From contig NZ_JACOPK010000011.1 in NCBI RefSeq assembly GCF_014288055.1, positions 25,665-89,664 of the forward strand: a stretch of DNA of 64,000 bases, read 5' to 3'. The position numbers were made by a program, and so were the translations under genes. The DNA comes from Agathobaculum hominis (GTDB lineage Bacteria; Bacillota; Clostridia; Oscillospirales; Butyricicoccaceae). Below are positions 16,550 through 24,463 of the stretch, one piece after another; the first letter of the stretch is position 1; every line of letters starts with the position of its first letter. The notes below the pieces were generated by a model. The model was given only the letters and a program-made list of their open reading frames with translations. It was not told the origin of the DNA and ran no database searches.

Positions 16550-17590
16550 ATGGAGAATCAGTTTATACGGCATGAGCCATGTTTTGAGAGGATTTTATTT
16601 GTCCTGACGCTGGACAGGAAGAAAATGAAAGAGCGGATTTTGATTGGGGAAGAACAGCAGATCCGCTTCCGGCTGAACGGGAGCCAAAACGCAGAGGTGC
16701 TTTGTGATATGACACGCCCGCTGGGAAATTTTTTGATAAACTTTGAGCGTGACACGGACAGAGATTGGAACTTATACGGGCTTTCTCCACTGCGGCAAGC
16801 CCTCCACTCCAACCGATGGAAACAGCCGGAGCTGGAGCAGGCGGCAAGCGAATTTCTCTGGGGAAAATATCTTAGCAACGACCCTCTGAAAATGTATGTG
16901 GCGTTCCGTATCTGGAACAGCTATCTGCTTGCCAGAGAACCCCGTGACCGTAACGCTGCCTGTGACCGCTTCATGGATAAAATGAGCAGCCTGACCGGGG
17001 TATTCCATAACGAAGCCATGACCTTTGACAGGGAGACAGGAAAACCGAAACATTTTCAAGCTGGCAGCCTTTATTTCAAAGGCGCACCATCAGAAGATAC
17101 CCGGCTTGACCTCTGGTTCCCGGACAACCGTCGCACAGAAGAATGTGTGTCTGCCTATGCCTCCCTCTACCCGTTGATTACCTATTATCTGAACAGGCTA
17201 AATGACTGGGGGCTTTGCTTCCGGCGGTGCAAGGTTTGTGGAAAATATTTTCTGGCAAAGAGCCAGCGGTATGAGCTGTGCAGCGATAAGTGCCGAAAAG
17301 CACAGGCGCTTCAGAACAAACGGGAATTTGACGAGAGGGCAAGAGAAAACAACTATGACCTGCTTTATAAAAATGAATGCCAGAACTGGCGCAACAAAAT
17401 AAACCGAGTAAAGAATACCGCAGGCTTTCCGGCTGACCGTCTGGAAAAAATACAGGTTGCCTTTTCCGACTTTAAGAAAGAAGCCTTGCAGAGAAAAAAG
17501 GCTGTAAAAACAGGAACAGCCAGCCCGAAAGAATTTACGGACTGGCTGTATCTGCAAAGTAATGTAATTGTGGAACTGACAGAATACTAA
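16550..17590 (+). CDS. DUF6076-like protein with a C-terminal zinc finger
   Basis: A 346-residue protein of unknown function. The first two thirds carry no motif I can name. A zinc finger, FRRCKVCGKYFLAKSQRYELC then SDKCRKAQ, lies around residues 225-250. It resembles the CGNR-type fingers of transcription-linked proteins. A basic helical tail follows. Proteins of this kind occur in Clostridia mobilizable elements and are listed as DUF6076 as far as I recall. The start ATG has GGAGATAGG just upstream; an earlier in-frame start at 16418 lies before the promoter. It stands between the mobility genes and the cargo. Confidence 0.6.
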   Translation: MENQFIRHEPCFERILFVLTLDRKKMKERILIGEEQQIRFRLNGSQNAEVLCDMTRPLGNFLINFERDTDRDWNLYGLSPLRQALHSNRWKQPELEQAASEFLWGKYLSNDPLKMYVAFRIWNSYLLAREPRDRNAACDRFMDKMSSLTGVFHNEAMTFDRETGKPKHFQAGSLYFKGAPSEDTRLDLWFPDNRRTEECVSAYASLYPLITYYLNRLNDWGLCFRRCKVCGKYFLAKSQRYELCSDKCRKAQALQNKREFDERARENNYDLLYKNECQNWRNKINRVKNTAGFPADRLEKIQVAFSDFKKEALQRKKAVKTGTASPKEFTDWLYLQSNVIVELTEY

Positions 17591-17729
17591 ATTTTTTTCT
17601 CGTTGTGAGGTTTCTGTGACATTTGCCTGATGGCAGTATCGAAATTGCAGTAATTACTCATGCAAAATGCTTCTTCGTTTTATACACTATACCTATATGG
17701 TGGAGCACCAAATGAAAGGAGCAAAAAAT

Positions 17730-18413
17730 ATGTCTGAGATTCAAAATGCGATTGAAGTAAAGAACTTAAAAAAAGGTTTTGGTGGCAGAGTTTTGTTTGA
17801 GAATTTTAGCCTGAATGTAAAAGCAAATACAATCCATGCGATTATTGGCCCGAACGGTTCTGGAAAGACAACACTGCTACGCTTGATTACAGGGGTATAC
17901 CAGCCAAATGCAGGGACAATCAACATTGCAGGGAAATATGCAATGGAGCTTGAAAATGACTATCTGTATGAAGAACAGACTGGTCTTGAAAATTTGAGAA
18001 TTTTTGGGAAATACTTTGGATTTGAAATAAATGATCGTTCAGACAGTTATTGTACGCAATTAGGATTGACCGAGCATTTAGGAAAGCGTGTTAGCACTTA
18101 TTCTAAAGGAATGAAAAGAAAACTGTCCCTTTTGATTGTGATTATGATGGGACGGGATATTCTGCTCATGGATGAACCAACATCGGGTGTAGACCCCATA
18201 TCCAGAGTAGAAATCCGTAGTTTGATAGAGGCTCTAAAAGCTGACGGAAAAACGGTTATTATCACTTCACATGACCTTAGCGAGATTGAAAAGTGCGCTG
18301 ATGATGTATCTATGATTAAAAATGGCAGATTGCTGTTTGATAAGGGTATTCAAGAAATGCAAGGACAATCATTGGAAGAAATCTTTATTAAGGAGGGCAA
18401 TCGGCATGAGTAA
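17730..18413 (+). CDS. ABC transporter ATP-binding protein (element cargo)
   Basis: A 227-residue ATPase subunit with Walker A GPNGSGKTT at about residues 40-48, a signature YSKGMKRKLS, Walker B ILLMDEPTSGVDP and the switch histidine in IITSHDLSE. It resembles ATPases of small peptide/lantibiotic or antibiotic exporters. It is the first gene of a tightly packed set: its end overlaps the first permease by 8 bases, then come a second permease and a two-component system. Codon use is AT-rich, unlike the host genes. The start has AAAGGAG upstream. Confidence 0.9.
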   Translation: MSEIQNAIEVKNLKKGFGGRVLFENFSLNVKANTIHAIIGPNGSGKTTLLRLITGVYQPNAGTINIAGKYAMELENDYLYEEQTGLENLRIFGKYFGFEINDRSDSYCTQLGLTEHLGKRVSTYSKGMKRKLSLLIVIMMGRDILLMDEPTSGVDPISRVEIRSLIEALKADGKTVIITSHDLSEIEKCADDVSMIKNGRLLFDKGIQEMQGQSLEEIFIKEGNRHE

Positions 18414-19110
18414 CATGGGAAAAGGCGCAGGCTACTATCTTACCAGAAGTAAAAGCCTCCTAATTGATACTGCGATTGTTGCCATTCTGGCGATTTTTAT
18501 GAGCTTTGCAATGCAGATGGACGCCTTGCAGTCTAAGGGAGAAGATTATTTAGTCCTAATGCTCTATGCGGTTATTTTTGGTCTTACCTCCCTGCAATCC
18601 GGTGCTATGATTGTAGATTTGACAGCAAAGGATAAGTTAAGCCGGAGAGTTGAATTTTTTGCAGCTTCTGGAATTGCGGTAAAAGAGATTATAAAACAGT
18701 ATTCGATACAGATTTTCCGATTTTCTGGTATTATCCCGTTCTTTGTTTTTATGAGTTGCTATTACTTTACCGACTGGACAATGAGCTTTGGGCGGATCGT
18801 ATGCGTTTATCTTAGTATTCTTGTACTTAGTTTTTGTGAGATTGTCGCTTTGAATATCATTGTACTGGATGTAAAACGAGTAAAACTGTTCAAAAATGTT
18901 CTGTTCTTTGGTAATTTTGCACTGGTTTATTTGATTGCGATGTCGGCAGAACGAATTACAGAGTTTGTGAATCAACATCATATAGGAATTGACTATTTGA
19001 TTATTGTGGTTGATGTTGCACTTTGCATGATGTTTGCACTATTAAGTTTCTTTAAGGCTCGGCACATGAGCAACGAAACAGTTATCAGGAGGGATGGCGA
19101 ATGGGTTTGA
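18406..19110 (+). CDS. ABC transporter permease subunit 1 (element cargo)
   Basis: A 234-residue membrane protein with about six hydrophobic segments, including LIDTAIVAILAIFMSFAMQM and IVCVYLSILVLSFCEIVALN. It has no named family motif and is most like small ABC-2 type permeases of bacteriocin immunity or export systems. The RBS AAGGAGGG lies inside the end of the ATPase gene. The stop overlaps the start of the next permease by 10 bases. It would pair with that protein and the ATPase to form the transporter. Confidence 0.8.
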   Translation: MSNMGKGAGYYLTRSKSLLIDTAIVAILAIFMSFAMQMDALQSKGEDYLVLMLYAVIFGLTSLQSGAMIVDLTAKDKLSRRVEFFAASGIAVKEIIKQYSIQIFRFSGIIPFFVFMSCYYFTDWTMSFGRIVCVYLSILVLSFCEIVALNIIVLDVKRVKLFKNVLFFGNFALVYLIAMSAERITEFVNQHHIGIDYLIIVVDVALCMMFALLSFFKARHMSNETVIRRDGEWV

Positions 19111-19748
19111 TAACCTTAAACCTTAAAAGGGTATTGAACTGGAATTATATATTTATGAGTGCGGTAGCAGCTATCTTCGGCATGATCTTTCTGATGAACT
19201 TTGGGGATATTTCAGAGAACATTGTATTTGGTGTTGATATAAAGTATTTTATGCTTGATGGATACCTGTGCTTATTTATCTTTTTTGCCGGAGAAATAAG
19301 CAAGGATATGTTGCAGCAAGAAAAAATCACAAAGAGAATAGAATGGAAACTTGCTAATGGTATTAAAATCTCAAGTATTGTTAAGGAGAATCTGCTATCA
19401 CTATGGATTGGAACGCTGATCCTTTTGTTTCCTCTACTTTTGATGATTTCCATTCGCCTGCCAAACCTTATCTTGTTATTAAGCACCTATTTTCTGATCC
19501 TTAGCATATTGTATTCGGCATTTATAAATGTTTTGATTCTCTGGATTAGAAATATGAACTGGTTTAAGAGTATTCCTATCTTTGCAACACTGCTTCATAT
19601 TTTGCTGGTTGTCTTAAAATGTGGGATATTTATGAAAACGAATAATGTGTGGGTGTTGCTACTATTTTCTCCAGTGAGTATAATAGTTTTGACTGCGTGT
19701 GGTTTATGTCTGATGACTAAAGAACGGATCGTATCATCATATTACTAA
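19101..19748 (+). CDS. ABC transporter permease subunit 2 (element cargo)
   Basis: A 215-residue membrane protein with about six hydrophobic stretches, such as YIFMSAVAAIFGMIFLM and SLWIGTLILLFPLLLM. It is similar in size and layout to the preceding permease, suggesting a heterodimeric channel. The RBS AGGAGGG is within the upstream gene. It is followed 32 bases later by the sensor kinase gene, which implies that transport and sensing are linked. The substrate cannot be told from sequence. Confidence 0.78.
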   Translation: MGLITLNLKRVLNWNYIFMSAVAAIFGMIFLMNFGDISENIVFGVDIKYFMLDGYLCLFIFFAGEISKDMLQQEKITKRIEWKLANGIKISSIVKENLLSLWIGTLILLFPLLLMISIRLPNLILLLSTYFLILSILYSAFINVLILWIRNMNWFKSIPIFATLLHILLVVLKCGIFMKTNNVWVLLLFSPVSIIVLTACGLCLMTKERIVSSYY

Positions 19749-19780
19749 CATAATGAATTTTAGCTGAAAGGAGGGGGGCT

Positions 19781-21085
19781 ATGCAGGATAAACGCTTCTA
19801 TCCGTATCTGTTTCTTCATGCGGGTATTGTGACTTTATGGGTTATATTGGATAGAACACATAAAGGAATTGCGAATGACGGAGCCATCAACTTATTGTCG
19901 ATTGCCGTCTTGCTTTGTTATTTCAATCTGCTCTATCTTCATGTAATGACATCACGGCGAAAGGCAACAATATCTGAATGTGGCTGGAACCTGCTTTCTG
20001 TTTCCTTTATTGCGGCGCTGATGTATGATGGATTTTCCACCTTATACATGGGTGCATTTCTGTTTTTTGCATTGATTATCGGAATAATGCTGGTAAGAAC
20101 TGACGCAAGCCGGGGTAAAATGGTTCGCTTGCTGTTTGGAATTGCAGCTATCATACTGTCGTTTTTTGGTTTCCAAATTCTCCCTGCTATAACCATGTTA
20201 GTTGGAATGTTCATGGGAATTTTCCTTGATTATAGATATATAAATTTGAAACAGGTTAATATTCTTCCGATTGCCCAGAGGAAAGCAAGATATGTCCTCG
20301 CTCTTATGATTCCCTTGTTTACAGTCGTACTTTATTGCTTTGATTTGTCCACCCTACAAGTCAATGTATTTTTTCAGCTTATAATGCTTTTATTTGAGGC
20401 TTTTGCTGTCATTCATCTTGGCGACATGGAGGCCCGTTACAAGGAGTTGACAAAGTATTATGAATTAACGAACTATATTGCAAATGAGAGGGAAGATTTC
20501 TCAAGACTGCTTCATAACGATGTGCTTCAAGACATTGGAGGTGCCAAAAATCTCCTGTCGCTTCGCTCACCAGATGTTGATGAAACAAAAAGGATATTGT
20601 CTGATTTGGAATTGCGGGTAAGAAATATGATGAATTTCTATTCCTCTAATATCTTTTCGGGGTATGCTTCATGGGAACATATCGGATATATGCTTGACGC
20701 GATTAAGAAGCTGTACCCAAAGAAGAATATACTTGTAGATTTCACGATTGACAGCGAAGCAAGGATTGCTTTGAAAAAAGATAACAGTTTGGAACAGACT
20801 ATGCAGATAATCAAAGAACTTGTCAACAATGTTTATAAACACGCTGCCGCTACTTTTATTCATTTGGAAATCGCGCTAAATGAAGAAAGTAGACTCGTAA
20901 TTACCTGTCAAAATGATGGAGCGAAACCAAATGACATTGAAAATATTCTTTCTTCCAAAGGTGGTATGCTGTTCTTGACGGTGTTGATAAATGGGAATGG
21001 TGGTAACATTCAGTATTTAGAGAAAGATGGTATTTTAACTGCAACGGCAGTTTTGGGGAGAAAAAATGAAGATATTACTATTTGA
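19781..21085 (+). CDS. Sensor histidine kinase, NarL/DegS class (element cargo)
   Basis: A 434-residue membrane kinase. The N-terminal ~210 residues form six or seven membrane segments, a sensor type often used for peptides or membrane stress. A HisKA_3 dimerisation helix follows with the phosphorylated histidine in FSRLLHNDVLQDIGG, then an HATPase domain with N-box IIKELVNNVYKHA. It would phosphorylate the LuxR-type regulator whose gene overlaps its end by 20 bases. The RBS AAAGGAGGGG precedes the ATG. It belongs to the AT-rich cargo. Confidence 0.9.
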   Translation: MQDKRFYPYLFLHAGIVTLWVILDRTHKGIANDGAINLLSIAVLLCYFNLLYLHVMTSRRKATISECGWNLLSVSFIAALMYDGFSTLYMGAFLFFALIIGIMLVRTDASRGKMVRLLFGIAAIILSFFGFQILPAITMLVGMFMGIFLDYRYINLKQVNILPIAQRKARYVLALMIPLFTVVLYCFDLSTLQVNVFFQLIMLLFEAFAVIHLGDMEARYKELTKYYELTNYIANEREDFSRLLHNDVLQDIGGAKNLLSLRSPDVDETKRILSDLELRVRNMMNFYSSNIFSGYASWEHIGYMLDAIKKLYPKKNILVDFTIDSEARIALKKDNSLEQTMQIIKELVNNVYKHAAATFIHLEIALNEESRLVITCQNDGAKPNDIENILSSKGGMLFLTVLINGNGGNIQYLEKDGILTATAVLGRKNEDITI

Positions 21086-21665
21086 TGATCACAGGATATT
21101 TGGAGAGAGTTTAAGCAAACTTCTGGAAGATTGGGATGAAATCTCTATCTGTCGCTATGTAAGTAATGAAACAGAGTTTTGGAATATTCTTTCCGTAGAC
21201 GAATGGGACATTGTATTACTTGATGTCAACCTAAGAGAGCAGTCAAAAAGTTCTGGCATTGATCTGATAGAAACGATATATAGTAAAAAGCCAAAAATAA
21301 AGGTGGTTATGCTATCCTCTTATGATATGCCAGTTTATAGACAGGAGGCACTTAAAAAAGGCGCCGTAAGTTATATTGATAAGTCTGCTTCTGCTGACGA
21401 GTTGGTAAAAAAACTCACAGCTATTAGTAAAGGTCACAAGTCCACTACGCCCCCTTTATTAGATCCCCTGACAGATCGTGAAGCGGAAATTATTAAGGCG
21501 ATTGGAACAGGGAAAACAAAGCATGAAATAGCGCAAGAACTGTATATCAGTGAACGGACACTTTACAACCATATCCAAAGCATCTATGATAAGCTGGGGG
21601 CTAAAAATGCTATCGAAGCCTATAACAAGGCTATTGCACTTGGATATATCACACCCTTAATATGA
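21066..21665 (+). CDS. LuxR/NarL-type response regulator (element cargo)
   Basis: A 199-residue regulator. The receiver domain starts MKILLFDDHRIFGESL, with the phospho-acceptor aspartate in IVLLDVNLRE. A C-terminal LuxR HTH follows (LTDREAEIIKAIGTGKTKHE then IAQELYISERTLYNHIQSIY). It is the partner of the upstream kinase and may control the adjacent ABC genes. The element's right end lies about 240 bases downstream. Confidence 0.92.
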   Translation: MKILLFDDHRIFGESLSKLLEDWDEISICRYVSNETEFWNILSVDEWDIVLLDVNLREQSKSSGIDLIETIYSKKPKIKVVMLSSYDMPVYRQEALKKGAVSYIDKSASADELVKKLTAISKGHKSTTPPLLDPLTDREAEIIKAIGTGKTKHEIAQELYISERTLYNHIQSIYDKLGAKNAIEAYNKAIALGYITPLI

Positions 21666-21779
21666 GTTTAGGCAATAAGAGGGACAGATATATCAGAACA
21701 CAAGTGACAAGTATGCACATTATGTAAGCAGATAGCAAAAACAAGTATCATTGAACGACTTCATCAAAACAATAAAGAA

Positions 21780-21818
21780 AAGCCGGGAGCAAAATTAAGT
21801 CTGCTTCCAGCTTTTTTG
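21780..21818 (+). terminator. Terminator of the element's cargo operon
   Basis: AGCCGGGAGCA pairs imperfectly with TGCTTCCAGCT and is followed by six T residues, 115 bases after the response regulator gene. Confidence 0.7.
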
Positions 21819-21886
21819 TATTTGTTATTGTATGTGGTTGACTAAGGAATATTGTTTAAGCGTGAGTTTGTGATATTGGGTGTGGT

Positions 21887-21905
21887 ATCTTTAACTATGG
21901 GAAAC
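21887..21905 (-). repeat. Right terminal inverted repeat of the element
   Basis: Read on the minus strand: GTTTCCC, ATAGTT, AAAGATA. It mirrors the left end at 9355-9373. Confidence 0.65.
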
Positions 21906-21912
21906 TCCGGTC

Positions 21913-22028
21913 TCCCATTTGGAAACTGTTTTGTCGCTGACGCTGATCTGCTCGGCGAGCTGAAGCTGCGTCAGATGCTGCTTTTCGCGCAGCGTGCGGA
22001 TCGCCGCGCCGGTAACATAATTGTCCAT
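21913..22028 (-). pseudogene. XRE / superoxide-reductase-like regulator, 5' fragment (interrupted by the mobile element)
   Basis: On the minus strand, ATG at 22028 opens MDNYVTGAAIRTLREKQHLT, continuing QLQLAEQISVSDKTVSKWE, a typical XRE helix-turn-helix. The frame then runs into the mobile element and stops at 21891. The remaining HTH end and the metal-binding domain are at 8889-9357. An AGGAGC ribosome site lies eight bases before this ATG; a second ATG two codons earlier is too close to it. The fragment alone still encodes most of a DNA-binding domain and might be expressed. Confidence 0.88.
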
Positions 22029-22161
22029 ATTCATGCTCCTTTTCGTGTTGATTTTTTCTCTGATCACAGCATAACAGGAACACGCGAAAAGAGCAACCTG
22101 CGCTGCGGAGAGTCACCGCGCCGAGAGAGGGACAGATGTCAGGAAAGTGTGCTTTTCACGC

Positions 22162-22190
22162 TTTACAATATGAAAGCATCGTGCTATAAT
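22162..22190 (+). promoter_or_regulatory. Promoter of the yerC-like operon
   Basis: TTTACA and a perfect TATAAT with a 17-base spacer. Confidence 0.7.
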
Positions 22191-22218
22191 GAAAACAACA
22201 CAAGAGGTTTGAACGCAT

Positions 22219-22266
22219 ATGCGGAGGAAAACCACCACGGGGAACAACCCCGTTTTTCGTAAATAA
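22219..22266 (+). promoter_or_regulatory. Leader with short ORF and intrinsic hairpin before the yerC-like gene
   Basis: Between the promoter and the gene lies a 15-codon frame (MRRKTTTGNNPVFRK). Within it is a hairpin ACGGGG-AACAA-CCCCGT followed by TTTT at 22237-22256. This looks like a small attenuator, but the reading frame may be chance. Confidence 0.35.
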
Positions 22267-22287
22267 ATCGTAAAAGGAGGGAAAAAC

Positions 22288-22584
22288 TTGAACCGGAAGT
22301 TAAAGGATGAAGATATGGATATCCTGTTTCGCGGCATTCTCAAGCTTTCGACCGTGGAGGAATGCTACGACTTTTTCGAGGATCTCTGCACGATTTCCGA
22401 GCTTCGCGCCATGGTGCAGCGTTTTCAGGTAGCCCGCATGCTCGACGAGGGCCGCATTTACAGCGACATCGTACAGGAGACCGGTGCATCCACTGCGACG
22501 ATCAGCCGCGTCAACAAATGCCTTGTTTACGGCTCGGACGGCTACCGCAGAATGCTCGACCGGCTGAAGGAGGACAATGAATAG
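22288..22584 (+). CDS. yerC: YerC/YecD-family TrpR-related DNA-binding protein
   Basis: A 98-residue protein of the Trp repressor superfamily: LDILFRGILKLS-type start, FFEDLCTISELRAMVQRFQV and the HTH region DIVQETGASTATISRVNKCL. YerC proteins are DNA-binding proteins of poorly known targets in Firmicutes. The start is TTG with AAAGGAGG eight bases before it. The stop overlaps the following methyltransferase start, so the two are coupled. Confidence 0.88.
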   Translation: MNRKLKDEDMDILFRGILKLSTVEECYDFFEDLCTISELRAMVQRFQVARMLDEGRIYSDIVQETGASTATISRVNKCLVYGSDGYRRMLDRLKEDNE

Positions 22585-23314
22585 TTATCAGACACTTTCG
22601 GCCTACTATGATCGTTTTACCGACGACGTCGGCTACGGGCAGTGGGCGGATTTTTTCGAGCAGCTTTTTGCACGGGAGGACATCCGGCCTCAGCTGGTGC
22701 TCGATCTGGCCTGCGGCACGGGCAGCCTGACGCGCCTGCTCGCGAAACGCGGCTACGACATGATCGGCGCGGACGCGTCGCCCGAAATGCTCATGCAGGC
22801 CATGCAGAATACGATGGACTGCTCTCCGAGACCGCTGCTCATCAATCAGCGCATGGAGGAGCTTGACCTTTACGGCAACGTGGACGCCTGCCTGTGCTGT
22901 CTGGACAGCGTGAACTATGTCACCGACCCGGACGACCTCGCCGAGGCGTTTCGCCGCGTGCACCTGTTCCTCAACCCGGACGGCCTGTTCGTCTTTGACA
23001 TCAATACGCCCGCGAAATTCTCCCGTATCGACGGGGAAAGCTATGTCCGCGAGGACGACGGCGTGTTCTGCGTCTGGCAGGCGGCAGTCGAGGACGGCCT
23101 GTGCGCTTATCAGTTCGATATTTTTGAACAGGATGGGGACAGCTGGTCGCGCGCGCAGGAAACGCACGAGGAGCGCGTCTACGAGCCGCAGCAGCTTGTC
23201 CGCATGCTGGAAGAGGCAGGCTTTACCGAAATCAAAACCTATGGCGATCAGAGCTTCGCGCCCGTAAAGGGCGGAGAGGATCGCATCTATTTCACCGCAC
23301 GAAAGAGAGACTAA
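22577..23314 (+). CDS. Class I SAM-dependent methyltransferase
   Basis: A 245-residue protein with the Rossmann-type SAM-binding motif VLDLACGTGSLTRLLAKRG near residues 39-57. Further motifs follow: IGADASPEMLMQA (acidic residue for the ribose) and ACLCCLDSVNYV (post-I region). It belongs to the small-molecule methyltransferase group; the substrate is unknown. It overlaps the yerC-like gene by 8 bases and is followed 6 bases later by hslO. That places it in a three-gene operon. Confidence 0.88.
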   Translation: MNSYQTLSAYYDRFTDDVGYGQWADFFEQLFAREDIRPQLVLDLACGTGSLTRLLAKRGYDMIGADASPEMLMQAMQNTMDCSPRPLLINQRMEELDLYGNVDACLCCLDSVNYVTDPDDLAEAFRRVHLFLNPDGLFVFDINTPAKFSRIDGESYVREDDGVFCVWQAAVEDGLCAYQFDIFEQDGDSWSRAQETHEERVYEPQQLVRMLEEAGFTEIKTYGDQSFAPVKGGEDRIYFTARKRD

Positions 23315-23320
23315 CATTAT

Positions 23321-24208
23321 ATGAGCGATAAAATTCTTCGCGCGATCGCCCGCAACGCGGGCATCCAGATCAGTGCCGCATCGACGACCGGAATTGTCGA
23401 GCGCGCACGCGAAATTCATAACACCACGCCGCTTGCGACCGCAGCGCTCGGCCGCACGCTGACCATCACCTCCATCATGGGCAGTCAGCTCAAGGTCGAG
23501 GACGGCTCTGTCACCGTTCAGATCAAGGGCAACGGCCCGCTCGGCACCATCGTGTGCGTGGGCGAGTCGGACGGCTGCGTGCGCGGTTATCTTCAGGACC
23601 CGGCCGCTGACCTGCCGCTCCGCCCGGACGGCAAGCTCAACGTGGGCGGCGGCGTAGGCCGCGGCTATCTGATGGTCATCAAGGACATCGGCCTCAAGGA
23701 CCCCGTGACCGGCACGGTCGCGCTCGTGGACGGCGAGATCGCAGAGGACCTCACGCGCTACTTTGCGGAGAGCGAGCAGATCCCGTCTGCCTGTGCGCTC
23801 GGCGTGCTCGTCGACACCGACTGCACGGTCAAGTGTGCCGGCGGCTGGCTCGTGCAGCTGATGCCGGGCGTCAAGGACGCAGACATCGACCGCCTCGAAG
23901 CCAATCTCGCAAAACTCGAGCCGATGACGGCCATGCTCGACAAGGGCATGAGCCTCGAGGAGATCATCTCCGCCGTGCTCGACGGCTTCGAAGTGGACTT
24001 CCTCCAGACCGAGGAGATCGGCTACCGATGCGCATGCAGCAGGGAAAAGGTCGAGCGCGCGCTGATCAGCCTCGGAAAGACCGAGCTTTCCAAGATGATC
24101 GCAGAACAGGAGAAAAGTGAAGTAACCTGCCAGTTCTGCGACAAAATCTATCGTTTTTCGCGCGATCAGCTGCAGGAGCTGCTGACGCACGCGGCCGAGA
24201 AAAAATAA
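23321..24208 (+). CDS. hslO: Redox-regulated chaperone Hsp33
   Basis: A 295-residue cytoplasmic holdase switched on by oxidation. The zinc-binding redox centre is at the C-terminus: YRCACSREKVERAL (CxC) and VTCQFCDKIYRF (CxxC), the four cysteines of the family. The N-terminal domain begins SDKILRAIARNAGIQISAAS, as in Firmicute Hsp33 proteins. It is the last gene of the operon before the tRNA promoter. No terminator with a long T-run is seen between it and the tRNAs. Confidence 0.96.
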   Translation: MSDKILRAIARNAGIQISAASTTGIVERAREIHNTTPLATAALGRTLTITSIMGSQLKVEDGSVTVQIKGNGPLGTIVCVGESDGCVRGYLQDPAADLPLRPDGKLNVGGGVGRGYLMVIKDIGLKDPVTGTVALVDGEIAEDLTRYFAESEQIPSACALGVLVDTDCTVKCAGGWLVQLMPGVKDADIDRLEANLAKLEPMTAMLDKGMSLEEIISAVLDGFEVDFLQTEEIGYRCACSREKVERALISLGKTELSKMIAEQEKSEVTCQFCDKIYRFSRDQLQELLTHAAEKK

Positions 24209-24233
24209 AAATAAAAAAATATCGAAAAAGGTG

Positions 24234-24262
24234 TTGACATTTGGCGCCTGTTCCGATATAAT
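24234..24262 (+). promoter_or_regulatory. Consensus promoter of the tRNA cluster
   Basis: A perfect TTGACA and a perfect TATAAT with a 17-base spacer. The leader then has GTCGCTGAGAGACAC, a word that recurs with one change in the region before the presumed rRNA operon. Confidence 0.9.
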
Positions 24263-24306
24263 AAACATCGTCGCTGAGAGACACAAACAAAACAGCGACG
24301 AGGCCT

Positions 24307-24383
24307 GGCCCGGTAGCTCAGTTGGTTAGAGCGCTAGCCTGTCACGCTAGAGGCCGTGGGTTCAAGTCCCATCCGGGTCGCCA
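24307..24383 (+). tRNA. tRNA-Asp (anticodon GTC)
   Basis: 77 bases with encoded CCA. Acceptor GGCCCGG/CCGGGTC, anticodon stem CTAGC/GCTAG, loop CTGTCAC. Confidence 0.97.
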
Positions 24384-24387
24384 GTAT

Positions 24388-24463
24388 GCCTCTGTAGCTC
24401 AGTCGGTAGAGCAGGGGACTGAAAATCCCCGTGTCGGTGGTTCGATTCCGCCCGGAGGCACCA
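24388..24463 (+). tRNA. tRNA-Phe (anticodon GAA)
   Basis: 76 bases with encoded CCA. Acceptor GCCTCTG/CGGAGGC, anticodon stem GGGGA/TCCCC, loop CTGAAAA. Confidence 0.97.

Larger units (their letters stand above)
9360..21912. mobile_element. Integrative mobilizable element, ~12.55 kb, Tn4451/TnpX-like
   Basis: Both ends are fixed by the interrupted host gene. A TC dinucleotide (GA on the gene strand) is present at 9358-9359 and 21913-21914, and removal of one copy plus the interior restores the host frame. GA is the crossover dinucleotide known for TnpX/TndX-type large serine recombinases. A second reading, with CC cores at 9352-9353 and 21907-21908, also restores the frame. The ends share an imperfect inverted repeat: GTTTCCC, then six bases, then AAAGATA. 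Inside are a large serine recombinase, TnpW-like protein, primase/helicase genes, relaxase, oriT and excisionase-like HTH, but no conjugation pore genes. Cargo is an ABC transporter and a two-component system. Base composition is lower in GC than the host, most strongly in the cargo. Confidence 0.9.

Noticed and set aside
17660..17737. 25-codon frame (MQNASSFYTLYLYGG start) ending inside the ABC ATPase start, considered as a signal peptide precursor
   Set aside because: No ribosome site stands before it and it lacks leader or double-glycine features. It overlaps the better-supported ATPase start.
9396..21665. Type IV secretion or full conjugative element (ICE)
   Set aside because: No VirB4, coupling protein or other mating-pair genes occur between the ends, so only mobilization by a helper is possible.
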